From contig JAHHHZ010000036.1 of the NCBI GenBank assembly GCA_019359095.1, positions 434,001 to 498,000 on the forward strand: a stretch of 64,000 bases of DNA. The letters run 5' to 3'. The DNA comes from Pleurocapsa minor HA4230-MV1 (GTDB lineage Bacteria > Cyanobacteriota > Cyanobacteriia > Cyanobacteriales > Xenococcaceae). This document shows positions 27,005 to 36,297 of this stretch, one piece after another; positions within the stretch are counted from its first letter, which is position 1, and each line of letters opens with the position of its first letter. Below the pieces are notes generated by a model. That model made no database searches and was not told the DNA's origin. It saw only the letters and a list, made by a program, of their open reading frames with translations. The translations under genes were made by a program, and so were the position numbers.

Positions 27005-27526
27005 ATGAGTATCTTTAATCAAATCCTCAGCGCGATCGATAACCCCCAGCAAGAAGCAAGCAATAACCAACTTGGTTCAATCCTCGATACGGTGCAGCAG
27101 TTAAGCGGAAATTATCAAACTAACCCTAGTGCGGTAGAGTCGGCAATGTCAATTGTGGGGGGCTATACTAAGTCGGCACTGCAACAGCAACGTAATCAGG
27201 GTGGTACGGCACAGGTTAATCAGATGTTAAATCAGTTTGGCGGTACTCAGGCTAGTCCTCAAGTTTTATCGGCTTTATTTGGTAGTTCTCAGCTACAAAA
27301 CATGATTGCACAAATTAGCCAGCGTACTGGTTTAAATTCTCAGACAATTCAGTCAATGCTGCCCATTCTCGTGCCTTTGGTGCTAAATCTCTTAAAGACA
27401 GGAAACAATAAAAGTAATGTCCAGGGAGGTAATCCTGTGGTAAATAGCTTTCTCGATTCTGATGGCGATGGCGATGTTGATATCAGCGATATGATGACTA
27501 TGGCTTCGCGTCATCTTGGCAGATAG
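27005..27526 (+). CDS. DUF937 family protein with C-terminal calcium-loop motif
   Basis: The N-terminal 135 residues are Gln/Asn-rich and helical, matching DUF937 proteins (MSIFNQILSAIDNPQQ, then a LLPILVPLVLNLL-like helix near 119-131). The C terminus carries DSDGDGDVDISD at 151-162, an EF-hand/dockerin-type calcium loop that is not a standard part of the family. There is no signal peptide. It starts 39 bp after the TpsA-like gene on the same strand, so the two may be cotranscribed. Function unknown. Confidence 0.85.
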   Translation: MSIFNQILSAIDNPQQEASNNQLGSILDTVQQLSGNYQTNPSAVESAMSIVGGYTKSALQQQRNQGGTAQVNQMLNQFGGTQASPQVLSALFGSSQLQNMIAQISQRTGLNSQTIQSMLPILVPLVLNLLKTGNNKSNVQGGNPVVNSFLDSDGDGDVDISDMMTMASRHLGR

Positions 27527-27539
27527 ATCGAGGGGAAAA

Positions 27540-27584
27540 TAGGAAATAGGAAATAGGAAATAGGAAGTAGGAAATAGGAAGTAG
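27540..27584. repeat. Heptamer tandem repeat (AGGAAAT / AGGAAGT)
   Basis: About six 7-bp units, four reading AGGAAAT and two AGGAAGT, lie just after the DUF937 stop codon in the spacer before a convergent regulator gene. Confidence 0.85.
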
Positions 27585-27668
27585 TATTTCAAAGCTGTCC
27601 TATTGTTTTTACCAGCTATATAAGACTTTGATTGGCTTATAGCTTACAGCTTATGGCTTATAGCTAGT

Positions 27669-29531
27669 TTATTTCTTAAGATTGAGGCAATTAAGAATTC
27701 GGTGAGCCAGTTGTTGAGCAAGAACTGGTTTATTGACCAAATCATTGGCACCGTTAGCAAATACCTCAGTGGAGATAGCAGCGTCTTGATGAATGCTCAG
27801 AAATAAAACTGGTAATTTACACCAGTAGGGATAAGTTCGTAGAACTTTGCATATTTCAATACCGCTCAAGTGGGGCATTTCTATGTCTAACACTAATAGA
27901 TCGGGAGCAACAGCTTGCAGTACATCCCAAAATTGTCGCGGATCGTCTAGGGTAGTCAGTTTAAATCCCCAAGGCTTGAGTAAAGTTGGTAATGTCTGTA
28001 AGAGTTCTACGTCGTCATCAACAATCATCACCTTTTTCCCCAAAGACAAGTGTTGTACTGCTTTATGATAAACGGCCATAATTTGGCTAGGATTAACTGG
28101 CTGGGTAAGATAAAATTTGCCTCCATGTCGTGCTACGAGCAAGCGATCGCCAAAATGATCGCGATCGCCAATGACAATAACTGGTATGGATGGTGTTAGT
28201 AGCTTAAATTCGGCAATTAAGGCTAAATACTCTTGCACATTTTCAGTAAAAGATATTTCTAGTAGCACAGCCTGTGGAAGTTGCTCACCTTTTGCTTGTT
28301 TTTCATCGAGCCAATTTTGCACTAATTCAGGAGTAGCGATTACTTTTGTGCGAATTCCTTGATTTTTTGCTTCAGGGATTAATTGTGCAGCAAAATCGCT
28401 ATTACTCGTAATTATTAATAATAAAGGCGAATTTTCGGCTAATTTATCGGATATTTGCCGAACTATATCTTGTTTAGTAGTTAATTCTGCTCGTAGAGAT
28501 GCAAATTTATCAGATAACACCAGTAATTTATTTGAGTCGTGATTAAAATCATTTTGCAATAGTTGTTCTATTTCTTTAGCTAATTCAGCAGCTCGATCTA
28601 AGCCAAACTGTCCTAAGTTCCCCGCCAAACTATGAGCCACAATAATGCCAGAAAGGCGATCGCTAATTTCTAAATTGCCAGCACTTAACGAGTTAATAGT
28701 TTGACCTAAAGTTGTTAGTTGTTGTTCTCTTCTAGACTGATGTTTTTCCCAGATAGAGGTTAAAGCACTTAAATGTAGCGATTGTTTGGTTAATTCTTGG
28801 TCTGGGTTAATTTCTGGGCTAGTCTGAGTTGGTAAATTACTAACGTCTCGATCTTGAGCAATAGGTTTGAGGCAATAACCTTGTCCTCTGACAGTGGTAA
28901 TTAAATCATCAGGGAAACAGGCATGTTTTAATTTTTGACGTAAGTGTCGCAAGTGAGATCTTACCGTTGCCTGAGCAGGATATTCAGTAGAAGACCATAA
29001 ATGATCGATGATCTTTTCCACTGAAAAAACTTCTTGACTATGACGTAGAAACAACTCTAGCAATCGATATTCTTTAGCTGTGAGCAATAATGATTGTCCC
29101 TGATAGGTAACTTTGCTAGTACAGGGATTTAGCTCTAGATTTCCCCACCGTAATACAGGCAAGAAATCACAGGTCAATCGACGTAGTAAAGCGCGAATAT
29201 GAGCAGTTAATTCTTCGACATCAAACGGCTTGCAAATATAATCATCTGCACCAGCATCAAGACCACGAATTTTATTTTGACTACCAGTACGAGATGTCAA
29301 TAAGATGATTGGCGTATCATAATCGTGAGCGCGAAAACGCTGACACAACTCAATTCCATCTAATTTGGGCAAAGACCAGTCGAGAATGATTAAATCATAG
29401 GTATAGGTAGAACCGTAAATCCATCCCTGTTCACCATCTGTTGCCACATCGATCGCATAGCTTTGTTGGGCTAAAGTTGTGCTTAATAGCTCGACCAAAA
29501 TTTGATCATCTTCAACTAATAAAATTCGCAT
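27669..29531 (-). CDS. Multidomain response regulator: REC - OmpR-type DNA-binding - Hpt - degenerate REC - REC
   Basis: Domains in order: a receiver (Asp51 in LIILDWSLP), a winged-helix OmpR/PhoB DNA-binding domain (about 125-220, ending with TTVRGQGYCL), an Hpt domain with the phospho-histidine at about 300 in AHSLAGNLGQFG, a receiver-like domain (about 365-490) in which the acceptor Asp is replaced (VLLEISF), and a complete C-terminal receiver (acceptor in LLVLDIEMPHLSG). It can therefore take part in a phosphorelay and bind DNA. It is the third gene after the kinase at 29945-32023 and the single receiver at 29572-29952, 40 bp downstream of the latter, so the three likely form one pathway. 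Confidence 0.93.
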   Translation of the reverse strand: MRILLVEDDQILVELLSTTLAQQSYAIDVATDGEQGWIYGSTYTYDLIILDWSLPKLDGIELCQRFRAHDYDTPIILLTSRTGSQNKIRGLDAGADDYICKPFDVEELTAHIRALLRRLTCDFLPVLRWGNLELNPCTSKVTYQGQSLLLTAKEYRLLELFLRHSQEVFSVEKIIDHLWSSTEYPAQATVRSHLRHLRQKLKHACFPDDLITTVRGQGYCLKPIAQDRDVSNLPTQTSPEINPDQELTKQSLHLSALTSIWEKHQSRREQQLTTLGQTINSLSAGNLEISDRLSGIIVAHSLAGNLGQFGLDRAAELAKEIEQLLQNDFNHDSNKLLVLSDKFASLRAELTTKQDIVRQISDKLAENSPLLLIITSNSDFAAQLIPEAKNQGIRTKVIATPELVQNWLDEKQAKGEQLPQAVLLEISFTENVQEYLALIAEFKLLTPSIPVIVIGDRDHFGDRLLVARHGGKFYLTQPVNPSQIMAVYHKAVQHLSLGKKVMIVDDDVELLQTLPTLLKPWGFKLTTLDDPRQFWDVLQAVAPDLLVLDIEMPHLSGIEICKVLRTYPYWCKLPVLFLSIHQDAAISTEVFANGANDLVNKPVLAQQLAHRILNCLNLKK

Positions 29532-29571
29532 ATATATCTGGTCAATTTTAATCAGAAAATTAATAATAAAA

Positions 29572-29952
29572 TTACAGCTGCCATCCCAGTATTTTGGCTA
29601 TTTGACTGGCAAGGGTCATAGAATTAAAAGGTTTAGTAATTACATCGACGACTCCTAAACTTTTAAACTGGTTTTTTTCAGCAGCTTGGGCTTTGGCGGT
29701 TAAAAAAATTACGGGAATATCACTGGTTTGGTGATTAGTTTTTAATTGAGATAAAGTATCGATACCATCCATACCTGGCATCATGACATCTAAGAGAATA
29801 GCGTCAGGCTGTTGGTTTTGCGCTAAATTAATTCCTTCTAAACCAGAAGAAGCGATCTCTACTTGCCAACCAGCTTCGATGCCGATTCCCACCTGGACTA
29901 CTTCTTGAATAGTTTCTTCATCGTCGATCAGTAAGATGTTTTTTTTAGTCAT
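29572..29952 (-). CDS. Single-domain response regulator
   Basis: A stand-alone CheY-like receiver of 126 residues: acidic pair at 10-12 (IDDEE), acceptor Asp55 in ILLDVMMPGMDG, threonine in FLTAK and lysine in ITKPFN. It has no output domain and likely passes phosphate between the kinase and the Hpt-containing regulator. Its ATG overlaps the end of the kinase gene by 8 bp, which indicates translational coupling and a shared transcript. Confidence 0.94.
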   Translation of the reverse strand: MTKKNILLIDDEETIQEVVQVGIGIEAGWQVEIASSGLEGINLAQNQQPDAILLDVMMPGMDGIDTLSQLKTNHQTSDIPVIFLTAKAQAAEKNQFKSLGVVDVITKPFNSMTLASQIAKILGWQL

Positions 29953-32023
29953 GGCGATCGCTCTCCAATTGAATTAGTTCTGGTAAGGTGAAATAAAAAG
30001 TACTGCCGTTTTCTAAACAACTTTCAGCCCAAATTTGCCCACCATGTCCTTCCACTATCTGACGACAGATAGCCAAACCTAGACCAGTGCCTCCTTTTTT
30101 GCGAGAATCAGAAGAATCTACCTGTTGAAACCTCTCGAAGATTGTTTCTAGGCGATCTTGGGGAATACCCTGTCCTCGATCCTGAACGGCAAAAGTAATG
30201 TAGGAGATTGATTGAGGTTGGCGATCAAGATTTGGCTGAGGGTTTTTTGCTGCTGATAGCACTACGGTACTTTGAGCGGGAGAAAATTTAATCGCATTAC
30301 TGACCAAATTGGTCAAAGTTTGTACTATATAGTCTCGATCTGCCCAAACAACTAGATTACTGGGTTGGCAGGATAGCTGAATTCCTTGTGACTGAGCCAA
30401 AGTTTTCATCGCTTGGACTGCTTCTTCTATCAATTCTCTGGCTGGACAGGCTTGCTTGTTCATATTGATTTTGCCCGACTGAATTCGCTGGAGATCCAGA
30501 ACATTATTGACTAGGTGAACTAATCTCTCAGTCTGCTCGTCGGCAATTTTAAGCATTCGCTCGCCCTGAGTTGACAGGCTACCCAGCTTACCAGTTGACA
30601 AAATTTTGAGGGAACTATGAATCGAGGTTAACGGCGTACGCAGTTCGTGGCTGACAACGGAAAGAAATTCGTCTTTCATCCGTTCAATCGCTTTGCGATC
30701 GCTAATATCGCTAGTCAGAGCAAAAAATCCTTGAACTGTATTTTGTTCTTGCAGGTGAGGAATATAAGTAACACTTAAAGAGTGCAGACATCCATCTTGT
30801 AAAACTAGATCGCGTTCATAAGTTACTGTTTCTCCCTTAAGTACGCTGGCAACATGTTGGCTAACTTGTTGATAATCGTCTTCTCCATGAACTTGGGCAA
30901 GATGCTGATGACAAATCTCTTGGGGAGATAGCCCTAACCAAGTTTGATAAGCCTGATTGTTAAAGCGATAATGCTGTTGATTATCTACATAGGCAATGAG
31001 AACAGGTAAACCATTGGCAATTAAACGTAGCTGTTCTTCACTATGACGCAGCGCTGTTTCTGCTTTGGTACGAACATTGATTTCTTGCCTTAATTTAGCA
31101 GTACGTTCGGCAACCAAGTCCTCTAAGTTTTCCAGTAACTCTGCTTGGGATAAGGCAATGCCAATCTGATCGGCTAATTGCTGCATTAATTCTTGTTCAA
31201 ATTCTGTCCATTCTCTAGTTGCTTGACATTGATGGGCAATTAACAAACCCCATAGATGTTCGCCTGCGGTTGGAGACTTAAAATTTTGCAGAATCGGTAC
31301 CACCAGCTTACTTCTAATCTGCCATTCATCCATAAACTCAATCAGGCATTCTGCTAATCCCGCGTCGATCGCATGAACATTAGCGATCGCTCTAACTCTT
31401 CCTTTGGTATAAAGCTGCCGATAATCTGCGGGAAATACTTCTTCAGGAAACTCTACCCCTAAAATTGGCTTAAAGTCTGGCAATACTGCTTCTTTAATCG
31501 GCATTCCCGTACCGTTGGCAAAAACCTGATAAATTAAGACACGATCTGCCGCTAAAATTCTTTGCACTTCAGTCACAGTAGTTTGAAGAATTTCTGGTAA
31601 CTGAAGGGATTGACGAATTTTCAGGGTAACTTCCGCAAATAATTCTACTCGTTGATAATAAAGATCTAGTTCGGCTGTTGCCTGTAATTGAGAATCAGAA
31701 ACGTCTCTCAAAACCAGTAGATTGTAATCAGGTAATAAATCTAGAACTCGACTATATTCAACAGTCTTAACCTGCTTTTTTGCTTGCTTAAGCTGAATTT
31801 CGCCTCGCTCTGCAACCTGCGCCCAATTAATAGCAGATACCAAAAATTGGCTAATCGATCGATCGATCAACTTCTTTTTACTAACGCCGAAGAGCCTACA
31901 ACCAGCAGGATTTATTGCCACGATCCGATCTTGATGATCTAAAATGGCGATCGCCTCTAAGGAATGTTTATATACTGCTTCTAAGAATGACTTTTTGGTT
32001 GGAGATTTTTTTACTCCCGCCAT
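29945..32023 (-). CDS. PAS-GAF-PAS sensor histidine kinase
   Basis: A soluble sensor kinase. Order: PAS (about 12-110), a phytochrome-related GAF domain (about 125-290, with VLIYQVFANGTG and KGRVRAIANVH), a coiled coil, a second PAS (about 325-440), HisKA with the phospho-acceptor His459 in VVSHELRTPLTS, and HATPase_c with NLVSNAIKFS, DRGQGIP and GGTGLGLAI. The GAF keeps a cysteine in LAECLIEF at the position that holds bilin in related proteins, but lacks DXCF, so chromophore binding is only possible. It heads a three-gene unit with two regulators and lies downstream of pcyA on the same strand. Confidence 0.93.
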   Translation of the reverse strand: MAGVKKSPTKKSFLEAVYKHSLEAIAILDHQDRIVAINPAGCRLFGVSKKKLIDRSISQFLVSAINWAQVAERGEIQLKQAKKQVKTVEYSRVLDLLPDYNLLVLRDVSDSQLQATAELDLYYQRVELFAEVTLKIRQSLQLPEILQTTVTEVQRILAADRVLIYQVFANGTGMPIKEAVLPDFKPILGVEFPEEVFPADYRQLYTKGRVRAIANVHAIDAGLAECLIEFMDEWQIRSKLVVPILQNFKSPTAGEHLWGLLIAHQCQATREWTEFEQELMQQLADQIGIALSQAELLENLEDLVAERTAKLRQEINVRTKAETALRHSEEQLRLIANGLPVLIAYVDNQQHYRFNNQAYQTWLGLSPQEICHQHLAQVHGEDDYQQVSQHVASVLKGETVTYERDLVLQDGCLHSLSVTYIPHLQEQNTVQGFFALTSDISDRKAIERMKDEFLSVVSHELRTPLTSIHSSLKILSTGKLGSLSTQGERMLKIADEQTERLVHLVNNVLDLQRIQSGKINMNKQACPARELIEEAVQAMKTLAQSQGIQLSCQPSNLVVWADRDYIVQTLTNLVSNAIKFSPAQSTVVLSAAKNPQPNLDRQPQSISYITFAVQDRGQGIPQDRLETIFERFQQVDSSDSRKKGGTGLGLAICRQIVEGHGGQIWAESCLENGSTFYFTLPELIQLESDRHD

Positions 32024-32131
32024 AATTAAATTTGTAATTATTTTTATTAACTGAGCTTAACTTGAACTTAAGTTTGTTTAAGCAATGTGAAATTAAAATT
32101 AACTATAAACTTCACCAAAAAATCTGCTAAC

Positions 32132-32869
32132 TCAAGGGCAATCAAAGAGCATCTGGCTCATGTAGCGATCTGTCCAAGTTTCACCCAAAGATTTTTCTAA
32201 TACCCTGCGGGTTTTATCGTTTTGTTGCTGTTGATTACAGTAGTGGCGTTGTCTTGATAAAACTTGAGCCTGTTCTAGTTTGTCAGTAAGAGCAGATGTC
32301 GCCAGAGCAATTTTACAATGTACGGCTAAATATTGTTGCACCCTCTCCAGAAAAAGTCCTTCTTCTTCAGCATTATGGGGATGTACAAACAAACAGAACC
32401 CAGAGAAAATATTACCCCATGCGGGTAATGCGCGAGGCTGGGAAAAATCGATGGCAGGTAAATTTGCCAAAGCCCTAATATAATCAGAAGAAAGAACTCC
32501 TTGGCTATTTACGGGGGACAAATCCACAATTGCTGCGCCAATTCCCGCTTGAGTGCCGACTAAATCCACCCCAAATATAGGTAGATCGTAATTGAGACGG
32601 GGAAACATGACACAATGTAAAATATCAAGGCGATCGCCTACTTGAGCTAACTCTAAATGTAGCTTGCGAAATTGAGTGGTTTGATAGCAACGATTTTCGA
32701 TAATTAATTTCTCTTCTGCCAGATTGCCCTCGACATAACCCAAATCTTCAGGAATGTTATAGGGAGAGAGATTTAAGTCATGCTTCCACTTAGATTCGAT
32801 CCAGTTTGCCAACTGCTGAATTAAATAGTGCTGACGTTCTCTCAGAGAAAACTTAAATTGAGTAACCAT
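32132..32869 (-). CDS. pcyA: Phycocyanobilin:ferredoxin oxidoreductase
   Basis: It reduces biliverdin IXalpha to phycocyanobilin with ferredoxin, the chromophore of phycocyanin and of bilin photoreceptors. Recognised by LSPYNIPEDLGYVEG, IENRCYQTTQFRKLHLELAQ and LDILHCVMFP, with catalytic residues Glu73, His85 and Asp102 aligned to Glu76, His88 and Asp105 of the studied enzyme. Length (245) is normal. It lies 175 bp downstream of cpcD on the same strand and 108 bp before the GAF kinase gene, so chromophore synthesis sits beside the phycocyanin genes. Confidence 0.97.
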   Translation of the reverse strand: MVTQFKFSLRERQHYLIQQLANWIESKWKHDLNLSPYNIPEDLGYVEGNLAEEKLIIENRCYQTTQFRKLHLELAQVGDRLDILHCVMFPRLNYDLPIFGVDLVGTQAGIGAAIVDLSPVNSQGVLSSDYIRALANLPAIDFSQPRALPAWGNIFSGFCLFVHPHNAEEEGLFLERVQQYLAVHCKIALATSALTDKLEQAQVLSRQRHYCNQQQQNDKTRRVLEKSLGETWTDRYMSQMLFDCP

Positions 32870-32940
32870 TGGCTCTTGTTATATTTTAAAATTTAAGCAA
32901 AATTTAAACAAAATTCAAAGTTAATTTAAAACCATCAATC

Positions 32941-32968
32941 GTAGGAGCTTGATTAATTAAGCCCCTAC
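32941..32968. repeat. Imperfect palindrome between cpcD and pcyA
   Basis: GTAGGAGCTT and AAGCCCCTAC pair with one A-C mismatch around an 8-base AT loop. Similar GTAGGGGC...GCCCCTAC palindromes are dispersed in cyanobacterial genomes. There is no T tract on the minus side, so it is probably a repeat or processing hairpin rather than a full terminator of the cpc operon. Confidence 0.6.
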
Positions 32969-33003
32969 AACTTAATTCGTGGAGGAATTAAACTAGGCTT
33001 AAA

Positions 33004-33036
33004 GCTTAGAGCTTAGAGCTTAGAGCTTAAAGCTTT
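33004..33036. repeat. Heptamer tandem repeat (GCTTAGA)
   Basis: Three GCTTAGA units followed by GCTTAAA and GCTTTT lie between the stop of cpcD and pcyA. It is a short heptanucleotide array of the same style as others in the window, with a different unit. Confidence 0.85.
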
Positions 33037-33044
33037 TGTTAAAA

Positions 33045-33374
33045 TCAATTTTGATGATCTTTAGCAGCTTGTTTTTTCTTGTGTCTGGCAGCTTTAGTTT
33101 CTTCAGGTGCTTCAGAATTATCCTTATGCTCCTGTTGCTTCAAAGCTTCGAGAGATTGAATACTGACAATAGTTCCCCCCATTTTGCCAATCCGCTGCAT
33201 TTCTTCATTCATGCGATTATAGGGAACAGAAACAAAAGTACTGCCACTGTTACGAAATGAATAGCTATTGCTATCATTATCTTGGCTTTGCTTTAGTCCC
33301 GTAACTTCATACACAAAAATACGATTGTTTGATGATGAACTCGAACGACCGCTAATTACTGATTTTCCTAACAT
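33045..33374 (-). CDS. cpcD: Phycobilisome rod-capping linker CpcD with extended tail
   Basis: This small linker caps the outer end of phycocyanin rods. The CpcD fold covers about residues 15-80, with RIFVYEVTGL, the central FVSVPYNRMNEEMQRIGKMGG and IVSIQSLE. Usual CpcD is about 80 residues; here a 30-residue highly charged C-terminal tail (HKDNSEAPEETKAARHKKK and more) is added. A Shine-Dalgarno AAAGGAG precedes the ATG. It is the last gene of the cpc operon, 16 bp after the second cpcC. Confidence 0.94.
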   Translation of the reverse strand: MLGKSVISGRSSSSSNNRIFVYEVTGLKQSQDNDSNSYSFRNSGSTFVSVPYNRMNEEMQRIGKMGGTIVSIQSLEALKQQEHKDNSEAPEETKAARHKKKQAAKDHQN

Positions 33375-33390
33375 TGTCTTAAGCTCTCCT

Positions 33391-34251
33391 TTAAGCTAAG
33401 GTAACGCTGGCAACCTTTCCACCCATTTTGTTGATCTTTTTCAACGTGGGGGTAAGTTTATCGTAAGGCACTAAAATAGCTCGACTAACCCGACGCACTT
33501 TAGGGTATCTGGGTAAATTCATTGCCGATATTTCAACGCGATAAATACGATTATCTTGATTGGCAGTTCTAAATGCTTTATTGGGAGCATTTCCTTGACT
33601 AGATTCTTGATAAGCCCAGCCGACTCCTCCCCCTGAAGGTGCTACCACCGCAGAAACACTATTAAGAGCCAGATCTTTGGCCAAGCGAGATGCTGTGCCT
33701 GCTACCTGAGCGCGATCGCTATTAGCATAACCTCGGTATAGTTGGAACATACGGGTAAAACCAACTATTTTCTGCGATGGTTGAGTCGCAAAACCGATGT
33801 AATAGGGAACTATATTGTCACCAAAGCTGGCTTCATATTCAGCGGAGTCGATATAGTCGTCGATATCTGCCTCATAACCCTTATTTTGATAAAGATCGAG
33901 GTGATAAATCACTTCAGACTCGTCATAGGCTGCTCGACCTAATAAATGCTTGAGATTTAACTCAATCACCCTAGTTTGAAAATTGTCATAAAAGAACTTA
34001 GTCTTATATAACTCTGATTTAGCTACTGCTCGGACAAATTCCCGTACCGTCAATGAACCATTACACAGTAAAGATTCTGTAGCGGTTAAACGCTCAGACT
34101 GCATAATATAATCGTTACCCAAAACTTGCCGATAAACAGCCTTAATTACCGCCTGAGCATCGTCTTGAGTATAGTTAGGACGTAACTCTAAAGGTGCGCG
34201 ATCGCTAAAAGCAGAAACCCCTAAACGAGAGGCTGCTGTTGTAATTGCCAC
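33391..34251 (-). CDS. cpcC: Phycobilisome rod linker polypeptide (second copy)
   Basis: A rod linker that joins phycocyanin hexamers within phycobilisome rods. The PBS-linker domain spans about 15-180 ([14 protein letters not shown]-type start, [46 protein letters not shown]). A C-terminal CpcD-like domain (about 225-285) ends [15 protein letters not shown]. It is paralogous to the cpcC just upstream. The start is GTG, with TAGGAG nine bases before it. The weaker start, or different rod position, may set its dose relative to the first copy; that is inference. Confidence 0.96.
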   Translation of the reverse strand: MAITTAASRLGVSAFSDRAPLELRPNYTQDDAQAVIKAVYRQVLGNDYIMQSERLTATESLLCNGSLTVREFVRAVAKSELYKTKFFYDNFQTRVIELNLKHLLGRAAYDESEVIYHLDLYQNKGYEADIDDYIDSAEYEASFGDNIVPYYIGFATQPSQKIVGFTRMFQLYRGYANSDRAQVAGTASRLAKDLALNSVSAVVAPSGGGVGWAYQESSQGNAPNKAFRTANQDNRIYRVEISAMNLPRYPKVRRVSRAILVPYDKLTPTLKKINKMGGKVASVTLA

Positions 34252-34290
34252 TTACTATTCTCCTAATAATTATCTTAAATTAAGCTTAAA

Positions 34291-35103
34291 TTAAGCGTTG
34301 GTAAGGCTAAGAATACGACTACCCTGCTTATTCAGCTTTTGCATGGTTGCTGAAAGTCTTTCGTAAGGAACGATATACTCTTGCATACTACGACGTACTT
34401 GAGGCGTGCCGATTGTGCCTTTAGTTACTCGCAATCGATATAAGTCACCTCTTTCAGTGGTAGTTGTTCCAGACAAAGAGCCATTACCCCCAGGACTTTG
34501 AACGGGAGTTGCCATATTACGGGCTAAATCGTAGGTTAAACGAGGGCTACCAGTGTTGCCTTGGGCGCGATCGCTATTGGCATAACCTTGATAAAGCTGG
34601 AACATACGGGTAAAACCGACAGTTTTTTGCCCCGCTTGGGTGGAAAAACCTCGATAAAAAGGAACAATATGCTCGCCAAAGCTTTGCGTATATTCTTCAG
34701 AATCGATATAAGAATCAATATCTGCTTCAAAACCTTGATTTTGGTATAAATCTAGATGCTCAACAATTTCTGTTTCATCGTAAGGCGCACGACCAAGTAA
34801 ATGTTTAAAGTTCAACTCGATGGTACGGGGATGATAGTTGTTATAAAAGAATTTTGTCTTATAAAGTTCTGATTTTGCTACCGTTCTGACAAATTCACGA
34901 ACTGAGATCGAACCATCTCCCAACAGAGATTCGGCACTAGTCAGACGTTCTGATTTCATCAAATGGTCGTTGCCTAACACATGTCGATACACGGCGGCGA
35001 TCGCTACTTTAGCTTCTGACTTAGTCCAGTTAGGGCGCAGTTCGACGCGATTTGTCTCGTCAAAGGCAGAAATTCCCAAGCGAGATGCTGCTGTAATTGC
35101 CAT
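34291..35103 (-). CDS. cpcC: Phycobilisome rod linker polypeptide (first copy)
   Basis: Rod linker with the same layout as its downstream paralogue: PBS-linker domain (about 15-180, [46 protein letters not shown]) and a C-terminal CpcD-like domain (about 210-270, ending [14 protein letters not shown]). It has an ATG start preceded by TAGGAG. It follows cpcA by 120 bp. Two tandem cpcC genes are common where rods have three phycocyanin discs, so the two copies probably occupy different positions along the rod. Confidence 0.96.
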   Translation of the reverse strand: MAITAASRLGISAFDETNRVELRPNWTKSEAKVAIAAVYRHVLGNDHLMKSERLTSAESLLGDGSISVREFVRTVAKSELYKTKFFYNNYHPRTIELNFKHLLGRAPYDETEIVEHLDLYQNQGFEADIDSYIDSEEYTQSFGEHIVPFYRGFSTQAGQKTVGFTRMFQLYQGYANSDRAQGNTGSPRLTYDLARNMATPVQSPGGNGSLSGTTTTERGDLYRLRVTKGTIGTPQVRRSMQEYIVPYERLSATMQKLNKQGSRILSLTNA

Positions 35104-35223
35104 TGATTAACTCCTAAATTTTCTTATTATGTGGCTAAAAAAATTGCTTAGAATTGCAGTTGACCATTAAACAAACAAGAAGAGCTTCAATAGTCATCTG
35201 CGATTCCAAGCTACTAGAAAACT

Positions 35224-35712
35224 CTAGCTAAGAGCGTTAATTGCGTACTCAATATAAGAATTGGCTTCTACCGCAGGATCACCACTTAACCCATGATTAG
35301 ATCTAATATATTTGAGGGCTTCGACATACCAGCTAGGAGATAATTCAAACGTGGCGTTGATTTCAGCAACTCCAGCAATTAAATAATCATCCATAGGGCC
35401 AGTACCACCAGCGACTAAACAATAGGTAATCATGCGTAGATAATAACCAATGTCACGAGCGCACTTAGCTTTACCTTCAGGAGTAGAAGCATAATTTGGC
35501 CCTTGCATTTGGGTTGTGTAAGGAAATTTGCTGTAAACAGCTTCTGCTGCGCCTTTAACCAAGCTGTCTGCTTTATTAGTTAATCCTTGAGCAGCTTCCA
35601 AACTGGCACTAGCTTGGCGAAAACGACCAAAGGCAGTTTGAATTTCGCTACTGCTTAAAAAGCGACCTTGGGAATCAGCAGCCGATACTGCTTCAGTGAT
35701 AGGAGTTTTCAT
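35224..35712 (-). CDS. cpcA: C-phycocyanin alpha subunit
   Basis: Light-harvesting biliprotein of the phycobilisome rod. The phycocyanobilin-binding Cys84 lies in [22 protein letters not shown]-type context, followed by [10 protein letters not shown], which is the phycocyanin rather than the phycoerythrocyanin form. Length (162) is exact for the family. An AGAGG stretch precedes the ATG. It is the second gene of the cpc operon, 66 bp after cpcB. The lyase pair CpcE/CpcF needed for this site is not in the window. Confidence 0.98.
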   Translation of the reverse strand: MKTPITEAVSAADSQGRFLSSSEIQTAFGRFRQASASLEAAQGLTNKADSLVKGAAEAVYSKFPYTTQMQGPNYASTPEGKAKCARDIGYYLRMITYCLVAGGTGPMDDYLIAGVAEINATFELSPSWYVEALKYIRSNHGLSGDPAVEANSYIEYAINALS

Positions 35713-35778
35713 GCGTAAAATACCTCTTGTTTTAAATTTTTACTATGTGTCTAAAAAATGGATTTGCGTTGAAGTTAA

Positions 35779-36297
35779 TTAGCCGACAGACGCTGCTGCG
35801 CGATCAAAATAGCTAGATACTTCAGACATCAAAGAACTACAATCTCCTTGAGTTACGCCATTTTTGTCGTTAGCGATCGCGATCGCCGCAGCTTTCATTT
35901 TGCTCACAGCTTCTGCTACAGAACCACCGGGAACTCCCAAAGCGACATAAGTTTCTCTTAAACCATTTAAGCAACGGTCTTCTAAAACACTGCCATCACC
36001 AGAAAAAGTGGCATAGGTGACATAGCGCAAGATAATTTCCATGTCTCTTAAACAAGCAGCCATGCGACGGTTGGTATAAGCGTTACCACCAGGGGCAATT
36101 AACTGAGGTTGTTCGGCAAACAAAACACGAGCAGCATTGGCGACAATAGCGGAAGAATTACCAGTGATGCGGTTCACTACATCCATGCGTTTGTTGCTCT
36201 CAGCCACCATATTTTTTAGTGCCTCGAACTGACCTTGATTGAGATAATCGCCTCTAGCATCGGCTTGGGAAATTACTCTGGTAAATGCGTCAAACAT
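35779..36297 (-). CDS. cpcB: C-phycocyanin beta subunit
   Basis: Pairs with the alpha subunit to form phycocyanin. Two bilin-binding cysteines are visible: Cys82 in [12 protein letters not shown] and Cys153 in [10 protein letters not shown]. The methylated asparagine expected at position 72 is in GGNAYTNRR. Starting at the ATG at 36297 gives the standard 172 residues; a TTG one codon upstream is rejected. AGGAG stands eight bases upstream of the ATG. It is the first gene of the operon cpcB-cpcA-cpcC-cpcC-cpcD. Confidence 0.98.
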   Translation of the reverse strand: MFDAFTRVISQADARGDYLNQGQFEALKNMVAESNKRMDVVNRITGNSSAIVANAARVLFAEQPQLIAPGGNAYTNRRMAACLRDMEIILRYVTYATFSGDGSVLEDRCLNGLRETYVALGVPGGSVAEAVSKMKAAAIAIANDKNGVTQGDCSSLMSEVSSYFDRAAASVG

